A DNA stretch of 38,413 bases from JBCCDY01 sp039030555 (GCA_039030555.1 JBCCDY010000032.1:1-38413); one strand, 5' to 3'. Numbered from the stretch's first letter, positions 18,901 to 28,031 are shown. A program made the numbers and translations. The notes: a model not told the origin generated them from the sequence alone.

Positions 18901-19522
18901 AGCACATGAAATTAAAAACCCACTGACCCCCATGAAGTTAAAACTCCAACATCTTGGAAATCAAATAGGGGAGGGTCAAATCCAAGATGGAAATCCTGAA
19001 AAAACCATTAAATCGATTTTATCGCAAATAGATACACTAAGCGATATAGCTTCTTCGTTTTCAGCATTTGCTCAAATGCCGATTCCGCAGAAAAAGCGGT
19101 TTAATCTTTCAAAAGTACTTATAGAAGCGGTTGATTTTTTTAAAAGAGACGGAGTACCTATTAAAACTGAAATTGAACCTAAGGTTTATGTAGAGGGTGA
19201 TAATAAAATGTTCCAAAGGATATTTTCGAATATTCTAATCAATGCGATTCAGGCATCTCAAAATGATGTTGATATTAAAGTCATTTTGATAACAGAGCCT
19301 GGAGATAAAGTTTTAATCCAGTTCTACGATAAGGGAATTGGTATACCTTCTGAGTCTCAAGAGAAGATCTTCCTGCCAAACTTCACGACTAAGAGTAGCG
19401 GTAGCGGAATTGGTCTTGCTATAGCCAAAAGGGGGATCGAACATGCAGGAGGTCGGATATGGGTAGAGAGTGAAGAGCGTAAGGGAACCGTATTTTATAT
19501 AGAATTGCCGAAAGTGGTTTGA
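15902..19522 (+). CDS. Giant NtrY-like membrane sensor histidine kinase
   Basis: A 1206-residue protein beginning at a GTG. The N-terminal half has one helix near residue 10, then a block of about eight helices between roughly residues 190 and 470. A further extracytoplasmic segment and helices near 690-770 and 925-945 follow. A HAMP-like segment leads into the DHp helix with HEIKNPLTPMK (catalytic His about residue 1001), an N box (NILINAIQAS), DKGIGIPSESQEKIF and GSGIGLAIAKRG. The HEIKNPLTPMKL form is typical of NtrY-type kinases. No response regulator is adjacent. The stop overlaps the next gene's TTG, implying coupled translation with the barrel protein. Confidence 0.88.
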   Translation: MKRLAWLFFLFSQGILYTLLFVSGKKEINPDHQKQLVERNLDLEIKNAIDYLENIRISDVNEPLKSVYVDNWNWYTEIVIDGEIRNWSDQRIVLKSPYLPPVNEKVSSVFLKEGVFLIVQKELDYSSGDARAVAFLPLIRKYPISNKLLPQSLNPSIFGSIEGRILKSSSENKVQWNNLYLFSIDFDSVQPSDLFHSFWSSFLCIIHFVVLLFSIVLIWNYYPKFRVTIILFLLLAERFSIYYSGIASLHFSSELFDPKSFASSEFNSSIGDLVLNIVFGCLWVLSLIFHVLISRRKKDYIQNLRKHFVPVLILSVVLTSSAVFIFSFCIHLVHDFSNLVLDISKSLDFDSSRYFLSFNTILMGVSLFLINHLVARSIFTIRRNVPFGKYLWLIIGLLITLMIFWQDRVLAILMFGNLLYLLIVFETGLHKTFRKLTFNTFFYILLGAILVSFVYSGSIMHAESKRSVRFKDSFYRQLARENDILGEFLLGETIGKVRSDIFIKNKFLSPFSDKEQIVEKIKKVHLPNYFDRYDVEIMLFNGAGDPIYGMNKKTYDVLSLAVDNSSEISESLYVMGGVLPEYKAFIELERYGHIIGSVIISLKLKKVVPQSVYPKLLTDVSLDNYSNSQFDYALFLNDELQYSSTNTEFLDALNIELLQKEELYEQGINESGYLIKAYKEDEKKILIASDSPGFLQYLSNFSFAFLLFVSAIALLALFYFVALIFRKEPINLSTKIQLSLNFAFFFPLIALSLGLYSIIISESRLDILQSYSEKVRAVSSNIYEEIKNYYSGEMSKEELASSLEEFSKAIENDINLYNQNGQVIASSQPNIYDYRIISEYLNPQAYHSIIINASNNVTISQEFAGDLYFKSAYYGLEQTESNVILGVVGIPFYDYSVEKDQKVIEVFNSTLNIFTIVFLLTYLIAYSASHFLTQPLKMLASRIRKTNFASTNEPVEWRSGDEIGSMVKAYNEMLVKLDESRDELSKKEKEAAWREMARQVAHEIKNPLTPMKLKLQHLGNQIGEGQIQDGNPEKTIKSILSQIDTLSDIASSFSAFAQMPIPQKKRFNLSKVLIEAVDFFKRDGVPIKTEIEPKVYVEGDNKMFQRIFSNILINAIQASQNDVDIKVILITEPGDKVLIQFYDKGIGIPSESQEKIFLPNFTTKSSGSGIGLAIAKRGIEHAGGRIWVESEERKGTVFYIELPKVV

Positions 19523-22500
19523 GATTTAGATTTTTTACATTTCTGTTTGTTTTAATTACTTCTTTCTCCTTCGGTCAGGAAGTAAGTAGAAGGTGTAAGA
19601 CCATCGCAAGAGGAACGGAGAGGATTTATTTGGATTCTTTAGTAGTAGAACCAAGCACAATAGACATACCTGACTCTATAAAGTATTCATACGACATCAA
19701 CTCCGGTTTCATCGTTTTTGAAAAATCACCTACTTCCCCAATACAGTTGTGTTACAGGGTACTTCCATTTAGAAATACGGCTTATTTCAAGAGAAGCTAT
19801 ATTGAGAACTACAATCACCCTGATTTTGCAAAAGACAGAAGCAAAAGGAAAACGGTCCAGGTTTATGAAAGAGAGTTGTTTCATACCGGCTCTATTCGGA
19901 AAAGTGGAAGTATCAGTCGTTCCATAAGTTTTGGAAATAATCAGGATGTATTTTTTAATTCTCAACTGAATCTTCAACTCGATGGTCAGTTAACCGATAA
20001 TTTGAATATCAGAGCATCAATTACCGACAGAAATATTCCCTTTCAACCCGAGGGAAATACTGCACAAATACAAGATTTTGACAAAGTTTTCATTGAAGTC
20101 TATAATGATGATTTCTCTCTTATTGCCGGCGATGTATTATTAGAAGACCAGGATTCTTATTTCCTTAAATTCAGAAAAAATGTTCAGGGAGGGCAGTTTT
20201 CAGCTAAATATGATGTGGGGAAATTTAAGGCTGAATCCGGCATTGGAGTGTCAGTAGCGAAAGGTCGCTTTGCATCTACTACGGTTGATGTAATAGAAGG
20301 AGTGCAGGGCCCTTATCGAATACGTGGGCCAAACAACGAGCGATTTATAATTATTCTCTCTGGTTCTGAAAAGGTGTTTTTAGATGGTATTCAATTGGAA
20401 AGAGGGTTTGATAAGGATTATGTGATCGACTACAATACTGCTGAAATCGAATTCACTAATAATATTCTGATATCAAAATTTTCCAGGATTAGAGTGGATT
20501 TTGAATTTTCTATTCGCAATTTTTCAAGGTCTATACTTCAATTCAGTCATAAGCAAAGCAGTGATCGGGTTCGTTTATTCACAAATTTTTATTCCGAAAA
20601 AGACAATAGAAACAGGCCTTTAGCTATAGATCTTACAGATGCTGATAAAGATTTCATCAGCTCGCTCGGAGATAACTCGGGTAGTGTTTTTGTGAGTTCT
20701 ATCGATAGTATTACATTTAACGAAAACGAAGTATTATATCGAAAAACAGATACGGTTGATTTGGATGGAAATATCCAAAGTGTTCTTGTCCAATCAAGTA
20801 ATCCGGAAGAAGCTCATTTCAGGGCTACGTTTTTCGAAACCGGGGTCAATCGTGGAAACTATGTTTTAGGCAATAACCAGCTTAACGGCAGGGCATTTCG
20901 ATGGGTTTCTCCCGTAAATGGAATACCTCAAGGGAACTTTGAACCTGTTGAACCACTGACAGCACCTGAGAAACGAAATGTATTGAATTTCGGTGGAGAG
21001 TTTGATGTCTCTGATTTTGAAACTGTAGGCGTCGAGTTAGCCATTTCCAACCAAGACAGGAATTTGTTTTCAGATTTAGATGATGAAGACAATACAGGAC
21101 AGGCGGTTCGGGTGAACCTTAAAAGTGAGGATAGGAGGGTATCTTTCCTTAATGAATATCAAATTTCGTCGAAAGTAAGCTTCGAGTTTGTAGATGGCCG
21201 CTTTACTCCAATCGACCGGTTCAGAAGAGTAGAATACAACCGTGATTGGAGCTTTAACCCAACAGAAGATACGCTAGGAACTGACGACTTCATTTTCGAG
21301 TCTTTAATTTCAGCCGAAAAGGATCTTTCCAACCGATTTTCTTATGGTTATTCGAAAAGATCGAGAGGGGAGTTTATAGACGGAACACAGCATGAAATAA
21401 ATCTATCCAGGAGCCTTGGAAAACTGTATTTAACGAGTAAGTACTTTTCTTTAAGAAATGAACAGGAAGAGTTTGTGTCGGAATGGGAGCGTTTTCAGGG
21501 AAACTTACATTTTTCCAGTTTTTACTTAACTCCGGGTTACGAAATTCAGGTCGATAGAAACAGAAGATCGGCTCAGGACTCTGTGGTGAGCTCCCTGAAT
21601 AATTTTGAGCAGCATACGGTTTATCTGGAAAAAAGAGATACGAGCAGACTCAATTACAGAGTTTCATATACATTAAGAGAAGATAGAAGTCCTTTTGAAG
21701 GGCAACTTATTCAGGATATTCGTTCAAGAACCATTCAGTCCGAGACTTCTACCAGCCTTAACGATCATGACTTCAGCCTCCTGTTTTCTTATCGGGAAAA
21801 TGATGTCTTTCAAGAAGATAGTATTAACCCAATTCTGGAAAAAGTAATTAAGATCACCGGAGAATGGAATGGGCATCTTTTAGATAATCATATATCGGGT
21901 AATCTTCTTTACACGGCAGCCAATAGCCGTGAGTTAAGACGAATATTCGTCTTCGTTCCGGTAAATACTGGAGAAGGAACCCATGCCTGGCGGGATTTGA
22001 ATGGAGATGGAGTTCAGGATATCAATGAGTTTTTTGAAGCTATTAACCCTGATGAACAGAACTTCATTAAAGTATTTAATCCTACGGATGATTTCGTTGT
22101 CGCTTTTAACAACGTTCTCAACGCACGTGTAAATGCAAGGTTACCAAGGAAGTGGCTTCAAAAACAGGGACTGATCAAGGCTTTTGGAAAACTTGAAAAT
22201 TCAACTTCATGGAATGTAGAGAGAAGGACCACGGCCTCAGGAGCAGAGCGGTTTAATCCGTTCAAAAGGAACCTGGCAGATGAGAATTTACTCTCTTTGC
22301 GAGAGAATATACTTTCGACCTTTTATTTCGATCGGTCTAATCGTGGGCTTAGCTTTAATTCAGGGATAAGCCGAAGGACTAGCAGACAGCTTATATCGCA
22401 AGGTTTTGATACCCGAAGTGCTACAGAGTATAGGTTGGAAAGCAGATATGCTATTGGAAAAGCCTATACGGCATCTTCATCCACTTTTGTAGGAGAAAAG

Positions 22501-22947
22501 GCTTATGAATCCGATATCCAATTGGACGGCGATTATAGCTTAGATGGGTATGGTGTTGGCCAAAGACTGACCTGGCAACCCAATCGCTTTTTGAGATTAA
22601 CGGGAGGCTACGATTATAGATATTGGGAAGATCAGTTTTCAGAAGATGTAACGAGTTTTTCCAGGACAAACGAATACAGACTGGAATTTAGATATTCAAA
22701 AGCTGCTAAAAGCTCCTTCAACGCTGTAATGCGCTTCTTAACCATTGATTTCGAAGGCGAAGAAAACTCACCCTCCGGTTATGAGTTATTGCAGGCTCTT
22801 CGTCCTGGTGATAATATTACATTTAACTTTAACTGGCAGCGATATATTGGAAAGGCTTTACAGCTTAATTTAAACTACAATGTGAGGAAGTCACCTGAAA
22901 CAGATGCTATTCAATTAGGTAGGGTGCAGGTGAGTGCCTTATTCTAA
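19519..22947 (+). CDS. Large outer-membrane beta-barrel-like protein, unknown function
   Basis: A 1142-residue protein with a signal peptide (MRFRFFTFLFVLITSFSFGQ) started by a TTG that overlaps the kinase stop (TTGA); no ATG near it would keep the signal. The body is made of alternating polar and hydrophobic residues with many aromatic and Arg/Glu-rich strand-like stretches, as in long outer-membrane barrels, and it ends in VQVSALF, a plausible barrel C-terminus. Near residue 830 there is DLNGDGVQDINEF, an EF-hand-like loop followed by a tract like those in SprA-type surface proteins. No TonB box or plug domain is evident. Function unknown; coupling to the kinase suggests a joint envelope role. 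Confidence 0.75.
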   Translation: MRFRFFTFLFVLITSFSFGQEVSRRCKTIARGTERIYLDSLVVEPSTIDIPDSIKYSYDINSGFIVFEKSPTSPIQLCYRVLPFRNTAYFKRSYIENYNHPDFAKDRSKRKTVQVYERELFHTGSIRKSGSISRSISFGNNQDVFFNSQLNLQLDGQLTDNLNIRASITDRNIPFQPEGNTAQIQDFDKVFIEVYNDDFSLIAGDVLLEDQDSYFLKFRKNVQGGQFSAKYDVGKFKAESGIGVSVAKGRFASTTVDVIEGVQGPYRIRGPNNERFIIILSGSEKVFLDGIQLERGFDKDYVIDYNTAEIEFTNNILISKFSRIRVDFEFSIRNFSRSILQFSHKQSSDRVRLFTNFYSEKDNRNRPLAIDLTDADKDFISSLGDNSGSVFVSSIDSITFNENEVLYRKTDTVDLDGNIQSVLVQSSNPEEAHFRATFFETGVNRGNYVLGNNQLNGRAFRWVSPVNGIPQGNFEPVEPLTAPEKRNVLNFGGEFDVSDFETVGVELAISNQDRNLFSDLDDEDNTGQAVRVNLKSEDRRVSFLNEYQISSKVSFEFVDGRFTPIDRFRRVEYNRDWSFNPTEDTLGTDDFIFESLISAEKDLSNRFSYGYSKRSRGEFIDGTQHEINLSRSLGKLYLTSKYFSLRNEQEEFVSEWERFQGNLHFSSFYLTPGYEIQVDRNRRSAQDSVVSSLNNFEQHTVYLEKRDTSRLNYRVSYTLREDRSPFEGQLIQDIRSRTIQSETSTSLNDHDFSLLFSYRENDVFQEDSINPILEKVIKITGEWNGHLLDNHISGNLLYTAANSRELRRIFVFVPVNTGEGTHAWRDLNGDGVQDINEFFEAINPDEQNFIKVFNPTDDFVVAFNNVLNARVNARLPRKWLQKQGLIKAFGKLENSTSWNVERRTTASGAERFNPFKRNLADENLLSLRENILSTFYFDRSNRGLSFNSGISRRTSRQLISQGFDTRSATEYRLESRYAIGKAYTASSSTFVGEKAYESDIQLDGDYSLDGYGVGQRLTWQPNRFLRLTGGYDYRYWEDQFSEDVTSFSRTNEYRLEFRYSKAAKSSFNAVMRFLTIDFEGEENSPSGYELLQALRPGDNITFNFNWQRYIGKALQLNLNYNVRKSPETDAIQLGRVQVSALF

Positions 22948-22956
22948 GAAACTAAC

Positions 22957-24006
22957 TTATCCAAAGAACTCAGAACCTTCAAGTAGCATTTCAAAAAGAG
23001 CTTCAATGCTTACCAAAGATCCATCACTAAGCTGAATAAAAGGATAGTATTCATCATCCTCGTCTTCTTCTGCAACGAGAACAACATCACCCATTTTTAA
23101 ATTCCCATCGAATACCTGAATATCTATTAGACTATTAGGATCTAAATTTGGGTTCTCTTCAAATTCGGAGAAACCACTTAGGTTTCCGAGAAAGCGGATG
23201 TTTCGATACTGAAAGAAGCCATCAATAGAAGCGGCTTCTACCTTAGAATGATCAGTAAAGTTAGTAGTGATCTCGGTACTCAGTATACTTTCATTTTCAG
23301 TGCTCAGGGAAGATGCTAACCTTACTGATTGCGATGATGAATTGTTAATACTCAGTTGAAAGCTATATGGATTTAGAAAAAGATCCATATCGAATGTATT
23401 CAGAAAAAACTGTGAATTGTATGAGACACGAATATCCAATTCCAATTGCGTAGTACCATCAATCGAGAGATCGATCTCAATTTCTGAAGGCAAACAAATT
23501 TCATCATCTCCAAAAATCTGAAAGCTGGTTTCATTAAATCTCAGAATGCTTAAACTGGCATTATTACCAGAAGAATCTGTTGTTGGGAAGTTTAGAATTA
23601 TGAAATCAGAATCAGAAACCCTAATAAATTCATCATTTTCCAGTTCGTATTCATAAATACCAACGCGTTCCTCAAAGCCAAAACAGCTTTCTTCGGATAT
23701 TCTCCCGTTAGCCAGGCGGTCGGATAGAGCGTTTCTTAACTGTTCCATATGAGATTTAAGCGAAGTTCCCTGACTTCCTGAACGTTGATTTAGAAGACCT
23801 TCAATATCAAAATTAAGTATTTGGCTTATCGCTATTAGACCTGGCGAAGTCGATATAGAGGAAAAATCAGATGCCAGATCAGATTCCATTCGCTCAAGTG
23901 AAGCACGTGCTTCTTCGGGACTTAGAATGGTAATTTCTTCATCATTACCACAAGAAGTGGACAATAATGCAAGTGTAATAAGTAAAGATGAGAGAGTTTT
24001 TTTCAT
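22957..24006 (-). CDS. Lipoprotein, unknown function
   Basis: A 349-residue protein starting at the ATG at 24006; an upstream in-frame ATG at 24048 would place 14 residues before the signal and is less likely. The signal is MKKTLSSLLITLALLSTSC with lipidation at the cysteine, followed by GNDEE, so it probably faces the periplasm or the surface. The rest is acidic, strand-rich and carries no motif I recognise; near the C-terminus is an EEDEDDE cluster. It is convergent with the barrel gene, leaving 9 bp between stops. Confidence 0.75.
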   Translation of the reverse strand: MKKTLSSLLITLALLSTSCGNDEEITILSPEEARASLERMESDLASDFSSISTSPGLIAISQILNFDIEGLLNQRSGSQGTSLKSHMEQLRNALSDRLANGRISEESCFGFEERVGIYEYELENDEFIRVSDSDFIILNFPTTDSSGNNASLSILRFNETSFQIFGDDEICLPSEIEIDLSIDGTTQLELDIRVSYNSQFFLNTFDMDLFLNPYSFQLSINNSSSQSVRLASSLSTENESILSTEITTNFTDHSKVEAASIDGFFQYRNIRFLGNLSGFSEFEENPNLDPNSLIDIQVFDGNLKMGDVVLVAEEDEDDEYYPFIQLSDGSLVSIEALFEMLLEGSEFFG

Positions 24007-24051
24007 TGCAATAGCTCTATCTTGAATTAAAGATAAAACTATTTGCAATAA

Positions 24052-24813
24052 TTATTTTTCTGCGGAAAGTTTTTTTACAGCTCGAACCAGTTTATTGGCA
24101 AACATAAAGCTTTGAAGCTCTTTAACCTCTGTATCGATTATATCTTCACTTGAACCCTCCCAAAGCTTAAGGCCTTCGTGCAGAAAAATGATGTTATCGC
24201 CAATTTCCATTACGGAATTCATATCGTGCGTCACGACAATAGTGGTAATGTTGAATTCTTCGGTAATCTCTTTAATCAAATTATCGATGAGTATGGCAGT
24301 TTGAGGATCAAGCCCAGAGTTAGGCTCATCACAAAATAGGTACTTGGAGTTATTCACGATGGCACGTGCAATACCTACTCTTTTCTTCATTCCACCACTA
24401 ATTTCTGATGGTTTTTTGCTGTTTACGTTTTCAAGGTCTACTCGTTTAAGACAAAAATTAACCCGATCCAATTTTTCTTCTTCGCCATAGTTAGTCAGAA
24501 CATCTAAAGGAAATTTAATATTTTCTTCTACGGTTTTGGAGTCAAACAAAGCTCCTCCCTGAAAAAGCATTCCAATTTCCCTTCTGATCTCTGTTTTCTC
24601 ATCTCTTGATGCGCGTAGAAAGGGTCTTTCGTTATAATAAACCTGACCTTCGTCAGGCTCAATTAAACCTACAATATTTTTAAGTAAAACGCTTTTCCCT
24701 GTCCCACTAGCCCCTATTATTAAGTTGGTCTTACCTTGCTCGAAAGTGGCTGAAATACCCTTTAAAACGGACTTATCCGAGAAGGATTTTTTTATGTTTT
24801 CTATCCTGATCAC
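24052..24813 (-). CDS. mlaF: ABC transporter ATP-binding protein, MlaF-like
   Basis: A 253-residue ATPase with Walker A GASGTGKS, a Q-loop MLFQGGALFDSKTVEEN, the signature SGGMKKRVGIARA, Walker B YLFCDEPNSGLD and the switch histidine in VVTHDM. The GGALFDS and SGGMKKR forms are those of the Mla/Ttg2A lipid-transport subgroup. The GTG at 24813 is chosen because it lies 2 bp after the permease stop and begins the conserved IRIENIKKSF; the longer frame would overlap the permease. With the permease it would move phospholipid between membranes; the substrate-binding MlaD partner is not in this window. Confidence 0.88.
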   Translation of the reverse strand: MIRIENIKKSFSDKSVLKGISATFEQGKTNLIIGASGTGKSVLLKNIVGLIEPDEGQVYYNERPFLRASRDEKTEIRREIGMLFQGGALFDSKTVEENIKFPLDVLTNYGEEEKLDRVNFCLKRVDLENVNSKKPSEISGGMKKRVGIARAIVNNSKYLFCDEPNSGLDPQTAILIDNLIKEITEEFNITTIVVTHDMNSVMEIGDNIIFLHEGLKLWEGSSEDIIDTEVKELQSFMFANKLVRAVKKLSAEK

Positions 24814-24815
24814 AA

Positions 24816-25547
24816 TTAACCGAGAAAAAGTTGAGCTAGTAAATAGTCTGCAAGGAGAATTCCTATACAACTGTTGGTAACAGCACTTGTACTGGATTGA
24901 CCGACTTCCAAAGCACCACCAACGGTAAAGAAACCTTTAAAAGAAGAAATTGCTGCTATTATATAACCGAAAACGACGGATTTGATCAATGCGAAAGTAA
25001 TATTGAATGAATTGTATTCGAAACGTATTCCATAGATGTAATCCTCAGGTGTGATAACCCCCGTCATGGTACCGGCCAAATAGCCCCCAACCAAAGAAAG
25101 GAACATAGCAAATACCACTAGGAGCGGATACATAATTATGGAGGCTAATAATTTTGGCAGTACTAAATAAGATGCTGCATTGATACCCATCACTTCAAGC
25201 GCATCTATCTGTTCAGTAATGCGCATAGTCCCCAATTCTCCGGCTATGTTTGACCCTACTTTTCCGGCAAAAACTATAGCTGTTACCGTTGGTGCCAGTT
25301 CTAGAAGTGTCATTTCTCGAACGACCTGGCTAATAACGAAGTCAGGAATTAAAGGACTTACTAGATTATAAGCAGTTTGCACCGTGGTTACAGCACCCAT
25401 AAATAATGATATAATGGCTACTATAACTACAGATTTGACACCTATTTTGACGGCTTCTTCAAAAAACAGATCGATATATGTTTTAAAAGACTCTTTGTTT
25501 ACAAACAAAGACCCCATGAAGATCATAAACTGCCCTAAAATTTTCAT
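24816..25547 (-). CDS. mlaE: ABC transporter permease, MlaE family
   Basis: A 243-residue MlaE-type permease with five or six hydrophobic helices and family motifs: TVQTAYNLVSP, LAPTVTAIVFAGKVGSNIAGELGTMRITEQIDALEVMG and the loop before YIYGIRFEYNS. It is the membrane part of the phospholipid-trafficking ABC system and is coupled to the ATPase 2 bp downstream. Confidence 0.9.
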   Translation of the reverse strand: MKILGQFMIFMGSLFVNKESFKTYIDLFFEEAVKIGVKSVVIVAIISLFMGAVTTVQTAYNLVSPLIPDFVISQVVREMTLLELAPTVTAIVFAGKVGSNIAGELGTMRITEQIDALEVMGINAASYLVLPKLLASIIMYPLLVVFAMFLSLVGGYLAGTMTGVITPEDYIYGIRFEYNSFNITFALIKSVVFGYIIAAISSFKGFFTVGGALEVGQSSTSAVTNSCIGILLADYLLAQLFLG

Positions 25548-25605
25548 TCAAAGTATTTCTAATTGAAAACTAGAAAGTTTGTGCTTAACAACAAAGAAGC
25601 TTGCT

Positions 25606-26427
25606 TTAATAGCTTTTAATAAATGCATCTAAAACCTCTGGTACCGACGTATTGAATTCTTTATTATTGACATTTTTAAGGAACCGAATGCCCATGGCAT
25701 TACAAATAAATATTTGCTCGGCTTCCATCATATCCTGAACTGTAAAAAGAACTTCCCCTGTTCGCACGTCTTGAGTGGAGAGATAGTTCAGAAGTTTTTG
25801 TCGCATAACTCCTTCTATACATCCAGTATTTAATGAAGGGGTAAGAAAAAATGTGTTTTTCAGAAAGAAAATGTTGGAATGAAGCCCTTCGGAGATATAA
25901 CCCTCATCGCTTAGTATAATGATATCATCCCACTCCTTATTTTTCTTTTCTAAACCAGCAAGTACATAATGAACTGATGATAATGATTTAAAACCAGAAA
26001 GCTCAAAATGATGGTTTTTTACTTTTTCAGACAAACCTACATTTTCAATAATGCCTTTAAGGCTATAGTCATTTTTTAGTAAGTGTACGGAAATTAGGAT
26101 ATGATAGCCGCTTTCTGAAGGCGTATAAAGGCCACCCTCTTTACGCCAAACAGTTAGGCGTACCCTTGCACAATTTTTTATACCGTTATCATCTAAAAGC
26201 TTATGAATATCTTCACGTATACTTTCTTCAGTAAGCCCGGAAGTATTAATCTGAAGAAATTTAAGGCCTTTCAGAAGTCTATCTATATGCAAATCCAGTA
26301 GTTTGACCTCCGAGTTCTTGACCAGAACGGTTTCAAAAAGCCCATCTCCATATCTAAATGCCCTATCTTCTAAGGGAAGCTTGAAATCGTCTTTTTCCTG
26401 TAACTTACGATCAAACAGTATTTTCAT
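25606..26427 (-). CDS. Class IV PLP-dependent aminotransferase / aminodeoxychorismate lyase-like
   Basis: A 273-residue fold-type IV PLP enzyme. FRYGDGLFETV (residues 25-33), the probable PLP lysine in GFKSLSS (Lys147), the EG..SNIFF motif (from residue 180) and TPSLNTGCIEGVMRQ are family landmarks. These enzymes include branched-chain and D-amino-acid aminotransferases and PabC-type lyases; the exact substrate cannot be decided from sequence alone. It diverges from the serine dehydratase gene with 45 bp between the starts, a likely shared promoter region. Confidence 0.85.
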   Translation of the reverse strand: MKILFDRKLQEKDDFKLPLEDRAFRYGDGLFETVLVKNSEVKLLDLHIDRLLKGLKFLQINTSGLTEESIREDIHKLLDDNGIKNCARVRLTVWRKEGGLYTPSESGYHILISVHLLKNDYSLKGIIENVGLSEKVKNHHFELSGFKSLSSVHYVLAGLEKKNKEWDDIIILSDEGYISEGLHSNIFFLKNTFFLTPSLNTGCIEGVMRQKLLNYLSTQDVRTGEVLFTVQDMMEAEQIFICNAMGIRFLKNVNNKEFNTSVPEVLDAFIKSY

Positions 26428-26472
26428 GATTCAGACGACTATGAAATTCAATTTATTGTAAATTACTTTAAT

Positions 26473-27147
26473 ATGGGAGATAAAAGCAGTGTTTTTGATA
26501 TGATCGGCCCGGTTATGATTGGACCTTCTAGCTCTCATACGGCAGGTGTGGTTAAAATTGGGAATGCAGCTCTAAAAATACTAGGTGCTCCACCTGAGCA
26601 AGCCGATATTATTTTTTACAATTCTTTTGCCCGGACTTATGAAGGGCATGGCAGTGACCGAGCAATTATTGCAGGCTTGTTGGGATATAAAACTGATGAT
26701 CCTAGAATTAAAACAGCTTTCGATCATGCTAAGGAAGTGGGATTCAAATACAATTTCAGGTCTGTTGGAAATGCTTCATTACATCACCCGAATACCGTTA
26801 AGATGGTTTTGAAAAGCGATGATCGAACGGTAGAGGTGATCGGAGAAAGTATTGGGGGAGGCGTCATTAATATTTCCCGGGTAGATGGTTTTACGGCAAA
26901 TTTTTCAGCAAGCCTTCACACTTTGATTATTAAGACGGATGATCGGCAGGGAGCTATAGGATTTATTGCAAATATACTTGCGGAGGAAGAGATCAATATC
27001 GCTACGATGTCAGTTTCCCGGAAGGGGAAGTATGATCTGGCTTGTCAGTTTATAGAAATGGATTCATGTCTGGAGAAAATAACATTACAATATATTGGAA
27101 GTGTAAAATGGGTTAAAGAGACAATTTATATACCGGTCATAAAATAG
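26473..27147 (+). CDS. sdaAB: L-serine dehydratase, iron-sulfur type, beta subunit
   Basis: A 224-residue protein that begins with the hallmark MIGPVMIGPSSSHTAGVVKIGNAA of the serine dehydratase beta chain. It continues with YNSFARTYEGHGSDRAIIAGLLG and ends in an ACT domain (about residues 145-220; DDRQGAIGFIANILAEE). The enzyme deaminates serine to pyruvate using a 4Fe-4S cluster held by the alpha subunit, which is not encoded in this window. Confidence 0.9.
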   Translation: MGDKSSVFDMIGPVMIGPSSSHTAGVVKIGNAALKILGAPPEQADIIFYNSFARTYEGHGSDRAIIAGLLGYKTDDPRIKTAFDHAKEVGFKYNFRSVGNASLHHPNTVKMVLKSDDRTVEVIGESIGGGVINISRVDGFTANFSASLHTLIIKTDDRQGAIGFIANILAEEEINIATMSVSRKGKYDLACQFIEMDSCLEKITLQYIGSVKWVKETIYIPVIK

Positions 27148-27189
27148 GTTCTTAGCGAAAATATTATATTGAGTTGTATAGAATAGTAT

Positions 27190-27540
27190 ATGGATAATAC
27201 GATAAATCTTGAACATTTCAGAAACCTGATATCCTTAGCAGTCAGTGATGGAAAAATTGAAGAAACGGAGCGGGTAACGCTTTCAAAGATTGCCTATGAA
27301 AAAGGTATTCCGATGGATAGAATGCAGGTTATGCTTAATGGTGCGGCGCAATATGTTCCGTTGATTCCACAGAACCAGGTAGATCGGGAAAAACAACTTG
27401 AAGAGATGGTAATGATGGCTATGGTAGATGGTGAATTTGCCAAAGCGGAGAAGGATCTTATTTATATGGTTGGAGGAAAACTTAACTTTTCTGAAAAAGA
27501 GATTGAAGCCATCATTGAAAACTCCATCGTAAATAAATAG
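27190..27540 (+). CDS. TerB-like small helical protein
   Basis: A 116-residue, all-helical protein with two repeats of the form SDGKIEETERVTLSKIA and VDGEFAKAEKDLIYMVG. This acidic double-helix pattern is like the TerB/DjlA N-terminal domain found near tellurite resistance genes and many unrelated loci. No other ter genes are present, so a tellurite role is not implied. It lies between the serine dehydratase gene and a LuxR-type regulator gene. Confidence 0.7.
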   Translation: MDNTINLEHFRNLISLAVSDGKIEETERVTLSKIAYEKGIPMDRMQVMLNGAAQYVPLIPQNQVDREKQLEEMVMMAMVDGEFAKAEKDLIYMVGGKLNFSEKEIEAIIENSIVNK

Positions 27541-27568
27541 TAATTGGTTATTAATCTCTAATGTAAGA

Positions 27569-27994
27569 GTGTTCAAAACACTTAAGGATAAAAAGTCTTT
27601 ATTGCTTTATGGGTTGTGTTTAGGCGTAGTTCTAGCGGTTTTAGAAATTTCAAACTATAAGGCAAGCCTTCGGGAAATTTCGATGGAAATCTATGGAGGA
27701 ATAGTAGCTCTATTATTTCTTTTTGTTGGTATTAGCTTAAGTCTACTCTTTTTGAAGCCTAAACCAGTAAAGTCTACTGAGGTATTAGCCGATTTTAGGG
27801 ATTATGATCTCTCGGAACGTGAGATGGACGTTTTACGGTTAATGTCATCAGGTTTAACTAATAAAGAAATTGCCGAGAAACTATTTGTTTCTTCTAATAC
27901 GGTGAAAACACATACCTCAAATATATACGTGAAGCTAGATGTGAAAAGAAGGACTCAAGCAGTTCAAAAGGCCAGGGATTTAATGATTGTTTAG
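27569..27994 (+). CDS. Membrane-anchored LuxR-type HTH protein
   Basis: A 141-residue protein starting at GTG. Two membrane helices (about residues 10-28 and 43-62) are followed directly by a LuxR/FixJ HTH domain: DLSEREMDVLRLMSSGLT, NKEIAEKLFVSSNTVKTH and YVKLDVKRRTQAVQKA. There is no receiver domain. This layout keeps the DNA-binding domain at the membrane, so it may sense an envelope signal directly or through partners. Similar short membrane LuxR proteins seem common in Bacteroidota. A strong hairpin follows the stop. Confidence 0.8.
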   Translation: MFKTLKDKKSLLLYGLCLGVVLAVLEISNYKASLREISMEIYGGIVALLFLFVGISLSLLFLKPKPVKSTEVLADFRDYDLSEREMDVLRLMSSGLTNKEIAEKLFVSSNTVKTHTSNIYVKLDVKRRTQAVQKARDLMIV

Positions 27995-28031
27995 TTTGGA
28001 AGATTAGTTTTTAAGATTTGTAATCGTCAAG

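Noticed and set aside
27190..27540. Tellurite resistance by the TerB-like protein
   Set aside because: No other ter genes are nearby; the fold alone occurs in many unrelated loci.
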